A stretch of DNA of 36,301 nt, from NCBI GenBank assembly GCA_023391275.1, contig JAEWBE010000091.1:1-36301 (forward strand). Direction: 5' to 3'. A program made the translations under genes and the position numbers. Of the stretch, positions 8,688 to 16,541 are shown in pieces; within the stretch, counting starts at the first letter, position 1; each line of letters starts with the position of its first letter. This stretch comes from Bacillota bacterium. GTDB lineage: Bacteria; Bacillota; Clostridia; Oscillospirales; Acutalibacteraceae. The notes beneath the pieces were generated by a model, which was not told the DNA's origin, searched no databases, and worked only from the letters and a program-made list of their open reading frames with translations.

Positions 8688-8716
8688 ATTATATACCTTT
8701 TTTTTCCTGTTTTCAA
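8688..8716 (-). promoter_or_regulatory. Promoter of the cpsC-cpsD-cpsB unit
   Basis: On the minus strand, TTGAAA (8716-8711) and TATAAT (8693-8688) are separated by exactly 17 bases. The predicted start site is near 8681, giving a leader of about 50 bases. Confidence 0.8.
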
Positions 8717-8879
8717 CAAAAGAATATGGGTTGCGCTTGTTCAGATATAACCCGCTTTTTTGAAAAAGAATAAAAAATCCTTAAAAAAATTTTTTGGCAG
8801 ATTTATTCCTTTTGCAAAGCTGCAGAGGGCTAATTCGTCATAATTCGACATAAAGTGATAAAATAATCCTGTTTTGCTA
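8717..8879. other. AT-rich spacer between divergent exopolysaccharide units
   Basis: This is the central part of a 572-base non-coding region (8632-9203). It holds AT-rich tracts and no ORF, RNA gene or clear dyad that I can support beyond the two flanking promoters. Confidence 0.5.
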
Positions 8880-8908
8880 TTGATTTCACTATTTTAAGTT
8901 ACTATAAT
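8880..8908 (+). promoter_or_regulatory. Promoter of the exopolysaccharide biosynthesis operon
   Basis: TTGATT (8880-8885) and TATAAT (8903-8908) are separated by 17 bases. Transcription should begin near 8915, leaving an unusually long leader of about 290 bases before the first start codon at 9204. Confidence 0.75.
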
Positions 8909-8914
8909 AATTAC

Positions 8915-9203
8915 TGTCAGTTATTTTTTAGAAATAAATTTACCTAATATTGTATTTATTTTTTTGTATAACATTGAATCGGAATTATAAATAATGCATA
9001 ACTGCTTAGGTGAACCTGTCCTGCCGATTTATCGAACCGTTATTATGAAATGTTTTATGACCGCGGAATCTTACCAATACGATTTTATTCTTCGGCCCCT
9101 CTTCAATTAAAATATCGGCCTTACCGTTCAATCATTTAGTCCGGATTCAGATTTTGAAAAATCAGATATCATTTGCGACAGTTTGGCTAGGAGACAATTA
9201 AAA
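8915..9203 (+). other. Long untranslated leader of the exopolysaccharide operon
   Basis: About 290 bases separate the predicted transcription start from the first gene. I do not recognise a known riboswitch or the Bacillus EAR element in it. TCAGAT occurs twice near 9140-9170. The ribosome site AGGAG (9189-9193) lies 10 bases before the ATG at 9204. Confidence 0.4.
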
Positions 9204-9920
9204 ATGAAAAATGACCCAGCATATAATAGAGATTCTTTGGCTTACGAACATGTGGAACGCAATATACCGGCTGTTTCCCGTGCGCCGGTATATGTGATTT
9301 TCCCCGGGAAAACCCGGCATGCGTACGCATTCTTCAAACGCATATTTGACATTGTGCTGTCAGTATTGGCACTGATTGTTTTGTCGCCGGTCTTTTTAGT
9401 AACTGCAATTGCGATTAAGAGGGACTCGAAAGGGCCGGCATTTTATTCTCAGCTGCGCGCAGGAAAAGATGGGAAACCCTTTAAAATGTATAAATTCAGA
9501 AGCATGTGTGTGGACGCGGATGAAATGCTGAAGGATTTGCAGCATTTGAATGAAAAGGACGGGCCTGTTTTCAAAATTTCAAAAGATCCCAGGGTAACGA
9601 AAGTGGGTCGTGTTATACGGAGTAAAAGCATAGATGAGCTTCCTCAGTTAATTAATATTTTAAAGGGCAATATGAGCATCGTAGGCCCCCGCCCGCCGCT
9701 TATGAATGAAGTGGAGCAGTATACGCCTTATCAGATGCACCGATTGGACGTCAAGCCCGGCCTAACCTGTTACTGGCAGATCGGAGGCAGAAGCGATCTG
9801 GGTTTTAATGAGTGGGTCAAATTGGATTTGAAATACATACGGGAACGAAGTTTATGGACAGACTTTAAGATGGTCATAAAAACTGTTCCCGCGGTGCTGT
9901 TCGGTCGGGGAGCATATTAA
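9204..9920 (+). CDS. Initiating polyprenyl-phosphate sugar-1-phosphate transferase
   Basis: Starts repeat-unit synthesis by moving a sugar-1-phosphate from a nucleotide sugar to undecaprenyl phosphate at the inner face of the membrane. The 238-residue product is a short monotopic phosphoglycosyltransferase. It has a single hydrophobic segment after KRIFD (about 45-70), then YKFRSM (about 96-101), DELPQL...MSIVGPRP (about 144-165) and KPGLT (about 184-188), all hallmark motifs of the bacterial sugar transferase family (WbaP/WcaJ/EpsL type). The sugar specificity, often galactose, glucose or a diacetamido sugar, cannot be read from the motifs. An in-frame TTG at 9183 exists, but AGGAG at 9189-9193 points to the ATG at 9204. 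Confidence 0.94.
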   Translation: MKNDPAYNRDSLAYEHVERNIPAVSRAPVYVIFPGKTRHAYAFFKRIFDIVLSVLALIVLSPVFLVTAIAIKRDSKGPAFYSQLRAGKDGKPFKMYKFRSMCVDADEMLKDLQHLNEKDGPVFKISKDPRVTKVGRVIRSKSIDELPQLINILKGNMSIVGPRPPLMNEVEQYTPYQMHRLDVKPGLTCYWQIGGRSDLGFNEWVKLDLKYIRERSLWTDFKMVIKTVPAVLFGRGAY

Positions 9921-9954
9921 ATTTTAAAATGATGAAAAAGGATTTGAATGCGTT

Positions 9955-11097
9955 TTGGGAAGTGAACCGCTTCACATTGCCCAAGTAGTCGGGCCGGTGC
10001 TTTTGGGTGGTGTTGATACCATGGTAATGAATTATTACCGCAACATCGACCGCAGTAAGGTTCAGTTTGATTTTATTATAGATGGATACTATGATACGCC
10101 GATTGACGATGAAATCAGGGCCTTGGGCGGTAAAGTTTACAAAGTGGAACCGTATGTGTCAAACATGCAGGAAAGCATGCGGCAATATTATCAGATTTTT
10201 AAGGAAAATCATTACTCGATTGTTCATTGCCACATGAATACGCTCAGTGTTTTTCCGCTTTTTGAAGCCTGGCGTGCCGGAATCCCCGTGCGTATTGCCC
10301 ACAGTCACAGCACGGCTGCGGCGGGCGAAGGAAAAAAGACGCTGATGAAATATATGCTCCGCCCGTTCGCCAAAGTATTTCCGACCCATTACTGTGCCTG
10401 CTCTGAACTTGCAGGGGAATGGCTTTTCAATAAAAATTTCTGTCACACCGGTAAAGTGCACCTTGTAAAAAATGCAATTGATGTCGACCACTTTTCCTAT
10501 AATGAAAACACGAGAAACCGTGTTCGGGAAGAACTGGGTATCAACAATCAGTTTGTAGTGGGGCATGTCGGACGTTTCATGTACCAAAAAAATCACAGTT
10601 TTTTAATTGATATATTCAACGAAGTACACAAACAAAACGCAAACAGTGTATTGCTGTTGATTGGTGACGGCCCGCTAAAAGAACAGATTCAACAGAAGGC
10701 GGACCGGCTGGGTTTATCCGATTCCGTGCTGTTTCTCGGGCTTCGTCGGGATGTGCCGGAACTGCTGCAGGCGATGGATGTTTTTGTGCTGCCGTCATTT
10801 TACGAAGGCTTGCCGGTCGTCGGCGTGGAGGCGCAGACGGCGGGCCTCCCTTGTATTTTATCGGATGCCATGACGCGGGAAACCAAAATAACGAAGCTCG
10901 CAAGTTTTCAGAGCCTGTCACAACCGCCGGAGGCATGGGCGCGGCAAGCGCTCTCTTTTGCGGAGTTTGAGCGGGCGAAAACCGATCAAAAAATTGAAGC
11001 CGCCGGGTTTGACATTGAAACGGAAGCGAAAGAACTGGAAAATTTCTATCTCCGCTTATCTGGAACAGCCGCTAGTCTGCTGCTGGACAATTTCTGA
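9955..11097 (+). CDS. GT4-family glycosyltransferase
   Basis: A retaining, GT-B-fold glycosyltransferase that should extend the lipid-linked repeat unit. The 380-residue product has an N-terminal acceptor half with HIAQVVG and GGVDTMVMNYYRN, and a C-terminal half with VVGHVGRFMYQKNH, LLIGDGPL and the E-x7-E motif in EGLPVVGVEAQ, typical of EpsF-like GT4 enzymes. The start is a TTG at 9955 after AAGGAT (9938-9943). A nearby ATG at 9948 reads only five codons in another frame, so the true N-terminus is somewhat uncertain. Donor and acceptor sugars are unknown. Confidence 0.9.
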   Translation: MGSEPLHIAQVVGPVLLGGVDTMVMNYYRNIDRSKVQFDFIIDGYYDTPIDDEIRALGGKVYKVEPYVSNMQESMRQYYQIFKENHYSIVHCHMNTLSVFPLFEAWRAGIPVRIAHSHSTAAAGEGKKTLMKYMLRPFAKVFPTHYCACSELAGEWLFNKNFCHTGKVHLVKNAIDVDHFSYNENTRNRVREELGINNQFVVGHVGRFMYQKNHSFLIDIFNEVHKQNANSVLLLIGDGPLKEQIQQKADRLGLSDSVLFLGLRRDVPELLQAMDVFVLPSFYEGLPVVGVEAQTAGLPCILSDAMTRETKITKLASFQSLSQPPEAWARQALSFAEFERAKTDQKIEAAGFDIETEAKELENFYLRLSGTAASLLLDNF

Positions 11098-11119
11098 AAA
11101 AGGACGGGTGAACAACAGG

Positions 11120-12325
11120 GTGAAAAAGGTTGCGATCGTCTCCTGCTACTTTAAAGAGAATTACGGAAGCATGCTGCAGGCGTATGCGACCCAGCGAATT
11201 CTGGACGAAGCCGGCATCGCGAATGAAACCCTCGACATTTCCCGCATCAATACCCGGATCCGGATGGGAAAGCTCAGATATTACATTATGAATCTTTTTA
11301 ATCTGCAAATGTATCGCGCCAAAAAGGGCTTTGTGCGGCTGGCGGTTAAAAAGAAATGCGACCGTACTTTCAGAAATCAGGCTCAAGTTAGGAGCAACGC
11401 CTTCCGCCAATTTCGGAATGCCTGTTTTCACCTTTCTCCGGCGTATCGCAGCTTCCGTGACTTAACCGGGGCATGCAGCGGTTATTCCGATATTCTGGTC
11501 GGCAGTGATCAGCTGTGGCTCCCCGTGAATATCGAGGCGAATTATTACACATTGGCCTTTGTGCCTGAAAAAGTAAACAAGCTCGCCTATGCAACCAGCT
11601 TCGGTGTATCCCGAATCCCGCCAGGCCAAACGCGGAAAGCCCGGAAATTTCTGAAACGGATCGAACATATCTCCGTGCGGGAGCAGACGGGGCAGAAAAT
11701 TGTAGAAGAGCTGACCGGCCGGAAGGTCCCCATTGTGTGCGACCCCACCCTGCTGTTCACAGGGGAACAATGGCTCACCGTGCAAAAGGAAGATCCGGCT
11801 GTCAAACAGCCGTATATTTTTTGCTACTTTCTGGGCAGCAATGCGGCGCACAGGGAGTTCGCAAACAGCCTGAAGAAAAAAACGGGCATGCAGATTGTCG
11901 TACTGCGGCATCTGGATGAATATATTCCCTCGGACAACGCTTTCGGGGATATCTCCCCGTTTGATATTGGCCCTTCCGAGTTTCTGAATTTGATACGCAA
12001 CGCGGCTTTCGTCTGTACGGACTCCTTTCACGGAACTGCTTTTTCCATTCTGTACCGAAAAACCTTTTTTACGTTCCGAAGGTTCCGAAAGGCAGGGAAT
12101 CAGTCCACCAACCATCGTATCGAATCCCTGCTTGCCATGCTGGACCTTTCAGACCGGCTTATTTCCGGAAATGAGAAACCGGAAGATTGCTTAAACAAGA
12201 CCATTGATTACGACTTTGTCCTTGACAAGCTCGGAACCTTAAGAAAGAATTCCGTTGCTTTTTTATTTGATGCGCTTGAGGCGGGAGGCTGTGTGGAATA
12301 TGATAACAATCCGGGAAAAGTCTGA
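11120..12325 (+). CDS. Polysaccharide pyruvyl transferase family protein
   Basis: The 401-residue product resembles the WcaK/CsaB family, which adds pyruvate ketals to sugars using phosphoenolpyruvate. Visible family features are the N-terminal AIVSCYFKENYGSMLQAYA, the central YSDILVGSDQLW and YATSFG, the ISVREQTG and CDPTLLF segments, and the C-terminal CTDSFHGTAFSI. The GTG at 11120 (MKKVAIVSCYF) was chosen with AGGACGGG upstream; a GTG at 11108 is the alternative. The gene overlaps the next by 26 bases. The pairing with an FrhB-like Fe-S protein is common in polysaccharide clusters, so the true substrate may be defined by both proteins together. Confidence 0.88.
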   Translation: MKKVAIVSCYFKENYGSMLQAYATQRILDEAGIANETLDISRINTRIRMGKLRYYIMNLFNLQMYRAKKGFVRLAVKKKCDRTFRNQAQVRSNAFRQFRNACFHLSPAYRSFRDLTGACSGYSDILVGSDQLWLPVNIEANYYTLAFVPEKVNKLAYATSFGVSRIPPGQTRKARKFLKRIEHISVREQTGQKIVEELTGRKVPIVCDPTLLFTGEQWLTVQKEDPAVKQPYIFCYFLGSNAAHREFANSLKKKTGMQIVVLRHLDEYIPSDNAFGDISPFDIGPSEFLNLIRNAAFVCTDSFHGTAFSILYRKTFFTFRRFRKAGNQSTNHRIESLLAMLDLSDRLISGNEKPEDCLNKTIDYDFVLDKLGTLRKNSVAFLFDALEAGGCVEYDNNPGKV

Positions 12326-13496
12326 ATGCTGCGGATGCGCCGCCTGTGCCAGTGTGTGCCCCCAAAGCTGCATTTGCATGGAGCCGGATGAAGAAGGTTT
12401 CCTTTATCCCCGCACAGCGCGTGAAAAGTGCGTAAATTGCGGACTGTGCGAAAGGGTTTGCCCAGTCATAAACCGGGCTGAGGAGATTCCGCACAAACAG
12501 AGCGCATATCTGGTTCAGAACAGGGACGAGCAGATTTTAAAAGAAAGTACTTCCGGAGGCGCGTTTACCGCAATTGCACAGGAGGTCATCCGGCGGGGCG
12601 GGGTCGTGTTCGGCGCTGCTTTTGACGGTCACTTTCTGGTCTGCCATCAGTTTGTGCAAACCGAAGGCGAGCTCGAAAAATTCCGGAACAGCAAGTATGT
12701 GCAAAGCGAAATCGGAGAAACATTCCTGCAGGCCAAACATTTTCTGGATTTGGGCCGTCTGGTTTGTTTCAGCGGAACCCCGTGCCAGATTGAGGGCCTG
12801 AAGAATTTTTTATTGCACCCTTATGAAAACCTGATTGCAGTGGATGTGGTCTGCCGTGCGGTACCGTCGCCGTTAATATGGGAGAAATATAAGAGCCTTC
12901 GGACAAATGGAAAAAGTGACTTGCTTGCGCTGGCGGCATTCCGGGATAAGGAACCGTACGGATATGAATATTCACAGATGTCTGTTACAGTTCAAGGCGG
13001 AAAAAAGCAGCATTACGGTGTAGAATCCGACCCTTACCTCAGAGCGTTTTTCTCAAACCTGAGTGACAGGCCGAGCTGTTATGCATGCCCCTCAAAAAAG
13101 CGGTATCGGGTGAGCGACCTGACAATATGGGATTGCTTTAATGTCTATAAATTCAGTAAAGATTTTGACGATAATCGGGGAGCAACCAGAATCCTGGTGC
13201 ATACATCCAAAGGCACGGAAATAATTACAAGCCTGCACAAAGCGTGCAGAATACGGGAAATCGGCGCCGAAGACGCTATAAAGGGCGTAAAGGAACTGGT
13301 TTGCTCCGTACCTGTGAACGCCGGTCGGCGGGCATTTTTTGAAGATGCAAATAAAATGGAATGCAGGCAGTTCTTTGACAAATGGTTTCCGTTATCCGCA
13401 AAGGTCAGGCTCGAATATGCGGTTCGTGTCAGCTGTGAGAAGCTAGGGATTTATCGCCCGGTAAAAAGAATCATGAAAAAAGCGTTCAGAAAATAA
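12300..13496 (+). CDS. FrhB/FdhB-like Fe-S protein of polysaccharide cluster
   Basis: The 398-residue product has two [4Fe-4S] ferredoxin motifs near the N-terminus: the first in CCGCAACASVCP and the second in CVNCGLCERVCP. It then has the coenzyme F420 hydrogenase beta-subunit N- and C-terminal regions (SGGAFTAIAQEV, SGTPCQIEGLK, CPSKKRYRVSDLTIWDC). The family binds flavin and Fe-S clusters. In polysaccharide loci its reaction is not established; a redox modification of a sugar or its pyruvyl group is inference. The ATG at 12300 follows GGGAGG (12283-12288). The gene begins inside the pyruvyltransferase-family gene, which suggests coupled synthesis. Confidence 0.88.
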   Translation: MITIREKSECCGCAACASVCPQSCICMEPDEEGFLYPRTAREKCVNCGLCERVCPVINRAEEIPHKQSAYLVQNRDEQILKESTSGGAFTAIAQEVIRRGGVVFGAAFDGHFLVCHQFVQTEGELEKFRNSKYVQSEIGETFLQAKHFLDLGRLVCFSGTPCQIEGLKNFLLHPYENLIAVDVVCRAVPSPLIWEKYKSLRTNGKSDLLALAAFRDKEPYGYEYSQMSVTVQGGKKQHYGVESDPYLRAFFSNLSDRPSCYACPSKKRYRVSDLTIWDCFNVYKFSKDFDDNRGATRILVHTSKGTEIITSLHKACRIREIGAEDAIKGVKELVCSVPVNAGRRAFFEDANKMECRQFFDKWFPLSAKVRLEYAVRVSCEKLGIYRPVKRIMKKAFRK

Positions 13497-13511
13497 CAGG
13501 AGAATTTCAAC

Positions 13512-14537
13512 ATGGATCCTTTCGTCAGCATTATCGTACCGGTATACAAGGTACCGGAAGTTTATCTGAGAAAATGTATTGAGAGTTTGATGAGCCAGAC
13601 ACTGAAAGAAGTTGAAATTATTTTAGTGGATGACGGCTCTCCTGACCGCTGCGGGGAAATATGTGAGGAGTACGGACTGCGCGACCCGAGGGTTAAAGTA
13701 ATCCGCAAACAGAACGGCGGGCTGTCGGCTGCCAGAAATACGGGTTTTTTCGCCGCGACGGGGCAATTTGTCATGTTCGTCGACGGGGACGACTGGACGG
13801 AGCCTAATATGTGTGAAGAAATGTACCGGTATGCCTTAGACAAACAGGTTCAGCTGGTCCAATGCGGCTTTGCGCAAGAGTACGAAAAAAAATCAAAAAT
13901 CTATACCATACAAATGGAGAACGGCAAGGTTTACTCCGGAAGGGAGTGCGCCGGTCTGCGTGTTCGGCTCCTTGATTTTAATTCAAATCTTGCCACAGCC
14001 TACGGGAAACTGATTGACCGTACTTTCCTGCTGGAAAACAATATCATCCATGACGAGGCGCTGAGGCAGGGTGCGGAAGGGCTGGAATTTAATTTTCGTT
14101 TGTTTCATGTGCTGGGGAGCGCGTCGTTCCTTAACAGAACATTGTATCATTATCGTTACAATCCCTTTTCCATTTCCGCGAAAACCGATGAATCAAATAA
14201 CGAGCTGGTTTTAAAATGCTTCGATAAAATCAAACAGATGATTCAGGACGACCCTGATCGGGAAGCACTGATGAAAAGCTTCTACAACCGCATGGTTTAT
14301 GTTATCATTACGACAGCAGTCAGCGGGTACTTCCACCCGGATTATCACGAAACATACACTGAACGGAAAAAAAGTTTTGCAAAATATCTGTTGCATCCAT
14401 TAATTCAAGAAACTATGGAAAATGCAAATTTGAAAAACCTATCGATACAGCGTAAAATAATAATGTTTTTCATTCGCTACAAAACTACTCCTTTTCTATA
14501 TATAGCCGGATATATGAGAAAGCTTCAAAAGCAGTAG
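13512..14537 (+). CDS. GT2-family glycosyltransferase
   Basis: An inverting GT-A-fold glycosyltransferase, cytoplasmic, that should add one sugar to the repeat unit. The 341-residue product begins with VSIIVPVYKV, has ILVDDGSPDRC (nucleotide binding), GLSAARNTG and the metal-binding DGDDW, the ordered motif set of the GT2 family. The C-terminal 100 residues are basic and carry no further domain. AGGAG (13499-13503) precedes the ATG. Sugar specificity is unknown. Confidence 0.92.
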   Translation: MDPFVSIIVPVYKVPEVYLRKCIESLMSQTLKEVEIILVDDGSPDRCGEICEEYGLRDPRVKVIRKQNGGLSAARNTGFFAATGQFVMFVDGDDWTEPNMCEEMYRYALDKQVQLVQCGFAQEYEKKSKIYTIQMENGKVYSGRECAGLRVRLLDFNSNLATAYGKLIDRTFLLENNIIHDEALRQGAEGLEFNFRLFHVLGSASFLNRTLYHYRYNPFSISAKTDESNNELVLKCFDKIKQMIQDDPDREALMKSFYNRMVYVIITTAVSGYFHPDYHETYTERKKSFAKYLLHPLIQETMENANLKNLSIQRKIIMFFIRYKTTPFLYIAGYMRKLQKQ

Positions 14538-14589
14538 AGAGCAAATATGCATTACAGCACTTTACACGGCCAAACAGACGGGAGGCAAC

Positions 14590-15801
14590 ATGGCTATCTT
14601 ATTTAAAAATAAAAAAGTCAATATCACTTCTTCAATGTATTATTTTACTTTAATGCTGTTGTGCGTAAAGGCTGTCTTTGCAAGATCGGCCATATTCCCA
14701 CTCTCGGGCTGGTTAGACAATGTAATGACACTCTTTATTTGTGTTCTTTTCTTTTTTAAAATTTTGACACAGCATTATAACGGCAGACAGATTATCACAA
14801 TAACTTTTTTAGCCGCAGTCAGCATAGTGTCCTGTTTTAGAACAGGCGATTTTACCTTGCTTTTAAGCTGCCTGACTATTCTCAGCGCGCAGGAAGTTGA
14901 TTTACATGATGCGGTATGGGTGCTTTGCAGCACAAAAACAATACTTATTATTTTCCATGTGATTTATTATTTCGCAAATCTTTCCGTCATGTTGGTTTGG
15001 GAAGGCGGAACCAGGGGTGCCCGTTACTTTATGGGCTTTACCCATCCGAATGTATTTTCCATTATTTTTCTTTGGACTATGCTTGAGCTGCTGTTTTTAC
15101 AATATACCACGATTAAAATTCCAACGCTTTGTATGTGGTACTTAACTATATTATTAGGGTATTATTTTACAAGAACCAGAACATTATTAGTAATCGCTTC
15201 AATAGCATTGCTCCTGATGATATTAACTAAATATAGAAAGAGTCAAAACAGAATAATATATCGTTTCTCAAAATTCTCATATATTATCTGTTTTGCTGTC
15301 AGCATGCTTTTGTTTGGGCTTTATGCCAAGTTCTCTCAATCACTGTACGCTTTGAATCATTTGCTCAGTAACAGAGTCTACTATGGCTCTTTGGCACTCA
15401 AGGTATACTCCCCAACAGTATTTGGAAGCGCCATCGGATCCGACCAAACGAGTTCTTTGAATTTCCTCAATAATGCAGGCAGTTTAATTATCGATAACTC
15501 TTATGTCTTCTTTGTAATTAAATTCGGCTTAATTTTTGTAATATTATTTGCAGCAGTTTTTTTTAAGCTGGCTGATTTAAATGATAAAAAGCTGAATATT
15601 ATGCTGATTCTGTTAGCGGTATTCGGCTTAATGGAATCATCTATTGACAATTTTATTATTTGTTTCCCTTTGATTTTTGCATCAAGAATTATTTTTGAAG
15701 ATAAACAGGCGAGGTCAGCACTTGGGCCCCAGCAGATCGAGCCGCCAATTCAGCGGCGCAGCCAATACCTGAAGGAGCAGCGATTTCATGTCAATACCTA
15801 A
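14590..15801 (+). CDS. Wzy-like exopolysaccharide polymerase
   Basis: The 403-residue product is very hydrophobic, with roughly ten membrane segments and a larger extracytoplasmic stretch at about 245-310, the usual layout of Wzy/O-antigen polymerases. Sequence motifs are weak in this family, so the call rests on topology, on the EFTRTRTLL-like region (YYFTRTRTLLVI) seen in clostridial EpsG/Wzy proteins, and on its place between glycosyltransferases and a flippase. GGGAGG (14580-14585) is the ribosome site. The gene is visibly more AT-rich than its upstream neighbours, consistent with exchange of cluster-specific genes. Its last 14 bases overlap the next gene. Confidence 0.8.
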   Translation: MAILFKNKKVNITSSMYYFTLMLLCVKAVFARSAIFPLSGWLDNVMTLFICVLFFFKILTQHYNGRQIITITFLAAVSIVSCFRTGDFTLLLSCLTILSAQEVDLHDAVWVLCSTKTILIIFHVIYYFANLSVMLVWEGGTRGARYFMGFTHPNVFSIIFLWTMLELLFLQYTTIKIPTLCMWYLTILLGYYFTRTRTLLVIASIALLLMILTKYRKSQNRIIYRFSKFSYIICFAVSMLLFGLYAKFSQSLYALNHLLSNRVYYGSLALKVYSPTVFGSAIGSDQTSSLNFLNNAGSLIIDNSYVFFVIKFGLIFVILFAAVFFKLADLNDKKLNIMLILLAVFGLMESSIDNFIICFPLIFASRIIFEDKQARSALGPQQIEPPIQRRSQYLKEQRFHVNT

Positions 15802-16534
15802 GGTTATACATTATTGCTGGTTCGGAAAAAATCCTCTGCCGGAATCAGTTCAGAACTGTATCAAATCGTGGAAAACATATTGCCCGGATTACCAGATTAT
15901 AGAGTGGAATGAAAATAATTTCGATTTGTCGAAAAGCTCATTCGCGCAGGCGGCATATTCTGCCAAAAAATGGGCTTTTGTGAGTGATTATGCCCGTGTA
16001 TGCATTCTAAATGAATTTGGCGGAATTTATTTGGATACTGACGTCCAGCTTATAAAATCCCTCGACCCTTTCATGAAATATGATCTGCTCTTCGGATTTG
16101 AACGGGATGACCGGATTATGACGGCTCTCATAGGGTCGGCTCCTAATGCTTCTTTTATGAAAAAAATCGAGAATTATTATTCGGGTCTTAACTTTGTTAA
16201 TCCGGATGGTTCGTTCTACAGCGACCCGAATGTAAGGCTTTTTTCCACAATGTTTGCCGAAATGTTTCAATGCTCCCTGGATGGGAAATTGATCGAAAGA
16301 GACAACGTGGTTGTTTTCCCTTGTGATTTTTTTTCGCCCAAAAGCTTTTTGACAGGAAAAATCAAGCTTACTCCCAATTCCTGTGCAATTCATCATTTCG
16401 AAGCGACCTGGTTGGCTCCCTCACAAAAAGCAAAGCAAAAAGCACGGGAACTTATTGCCAGGATTCTGGGAGAAAACTTTTTGCTTAAATTAATTTCTAT
16501 CAAGCGTCGGTTTTTTCAAAAGACGAAAATCTAG
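15788..16534 (+). CDS. GT32-family glycosyltransferase
   Basis: The 248-residue product starts with IPKVIHYCWFGKNPLP and has WKTYCPDYQIIEWNENNFD and then SDYARVCILNEFGGIYLDTDV. This is the OCH1-like GT32 signature with the DxD metal site at about residues 83-85. It should transfer a sugar to the lipid-linked repeat in the cytoplasm. It overlaps the polymerase gene by 14 bases and precedes the flippase gene by 7, so it is firmly within the operon. Sugar specificity is unknown. Confidence 0.93.
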   Translation: MSIPKVIHYCWFGKNPLPESVQNCIKSWKTYCPDYQIIEWNENNFDLSKSSFAQAAYSAKKWAFVSDYARVCILNEFGGIYLDTDVQLIKSLDPFMKYDLLFGFERDDRIMTALIGSAPNASFMKKIENYYSGLNFVNPDGSFYSDPNVRLFSTMFAEMFQCSLDGKLIERDNVVVFPCDFFSPKSFLTGKIKLTPNSCAIHHFEATWLAPSQKAKQKARELIARILGENFLLKLISIKRRFFQKTKI

Positions 16535-16541
16535 GGGTGAC

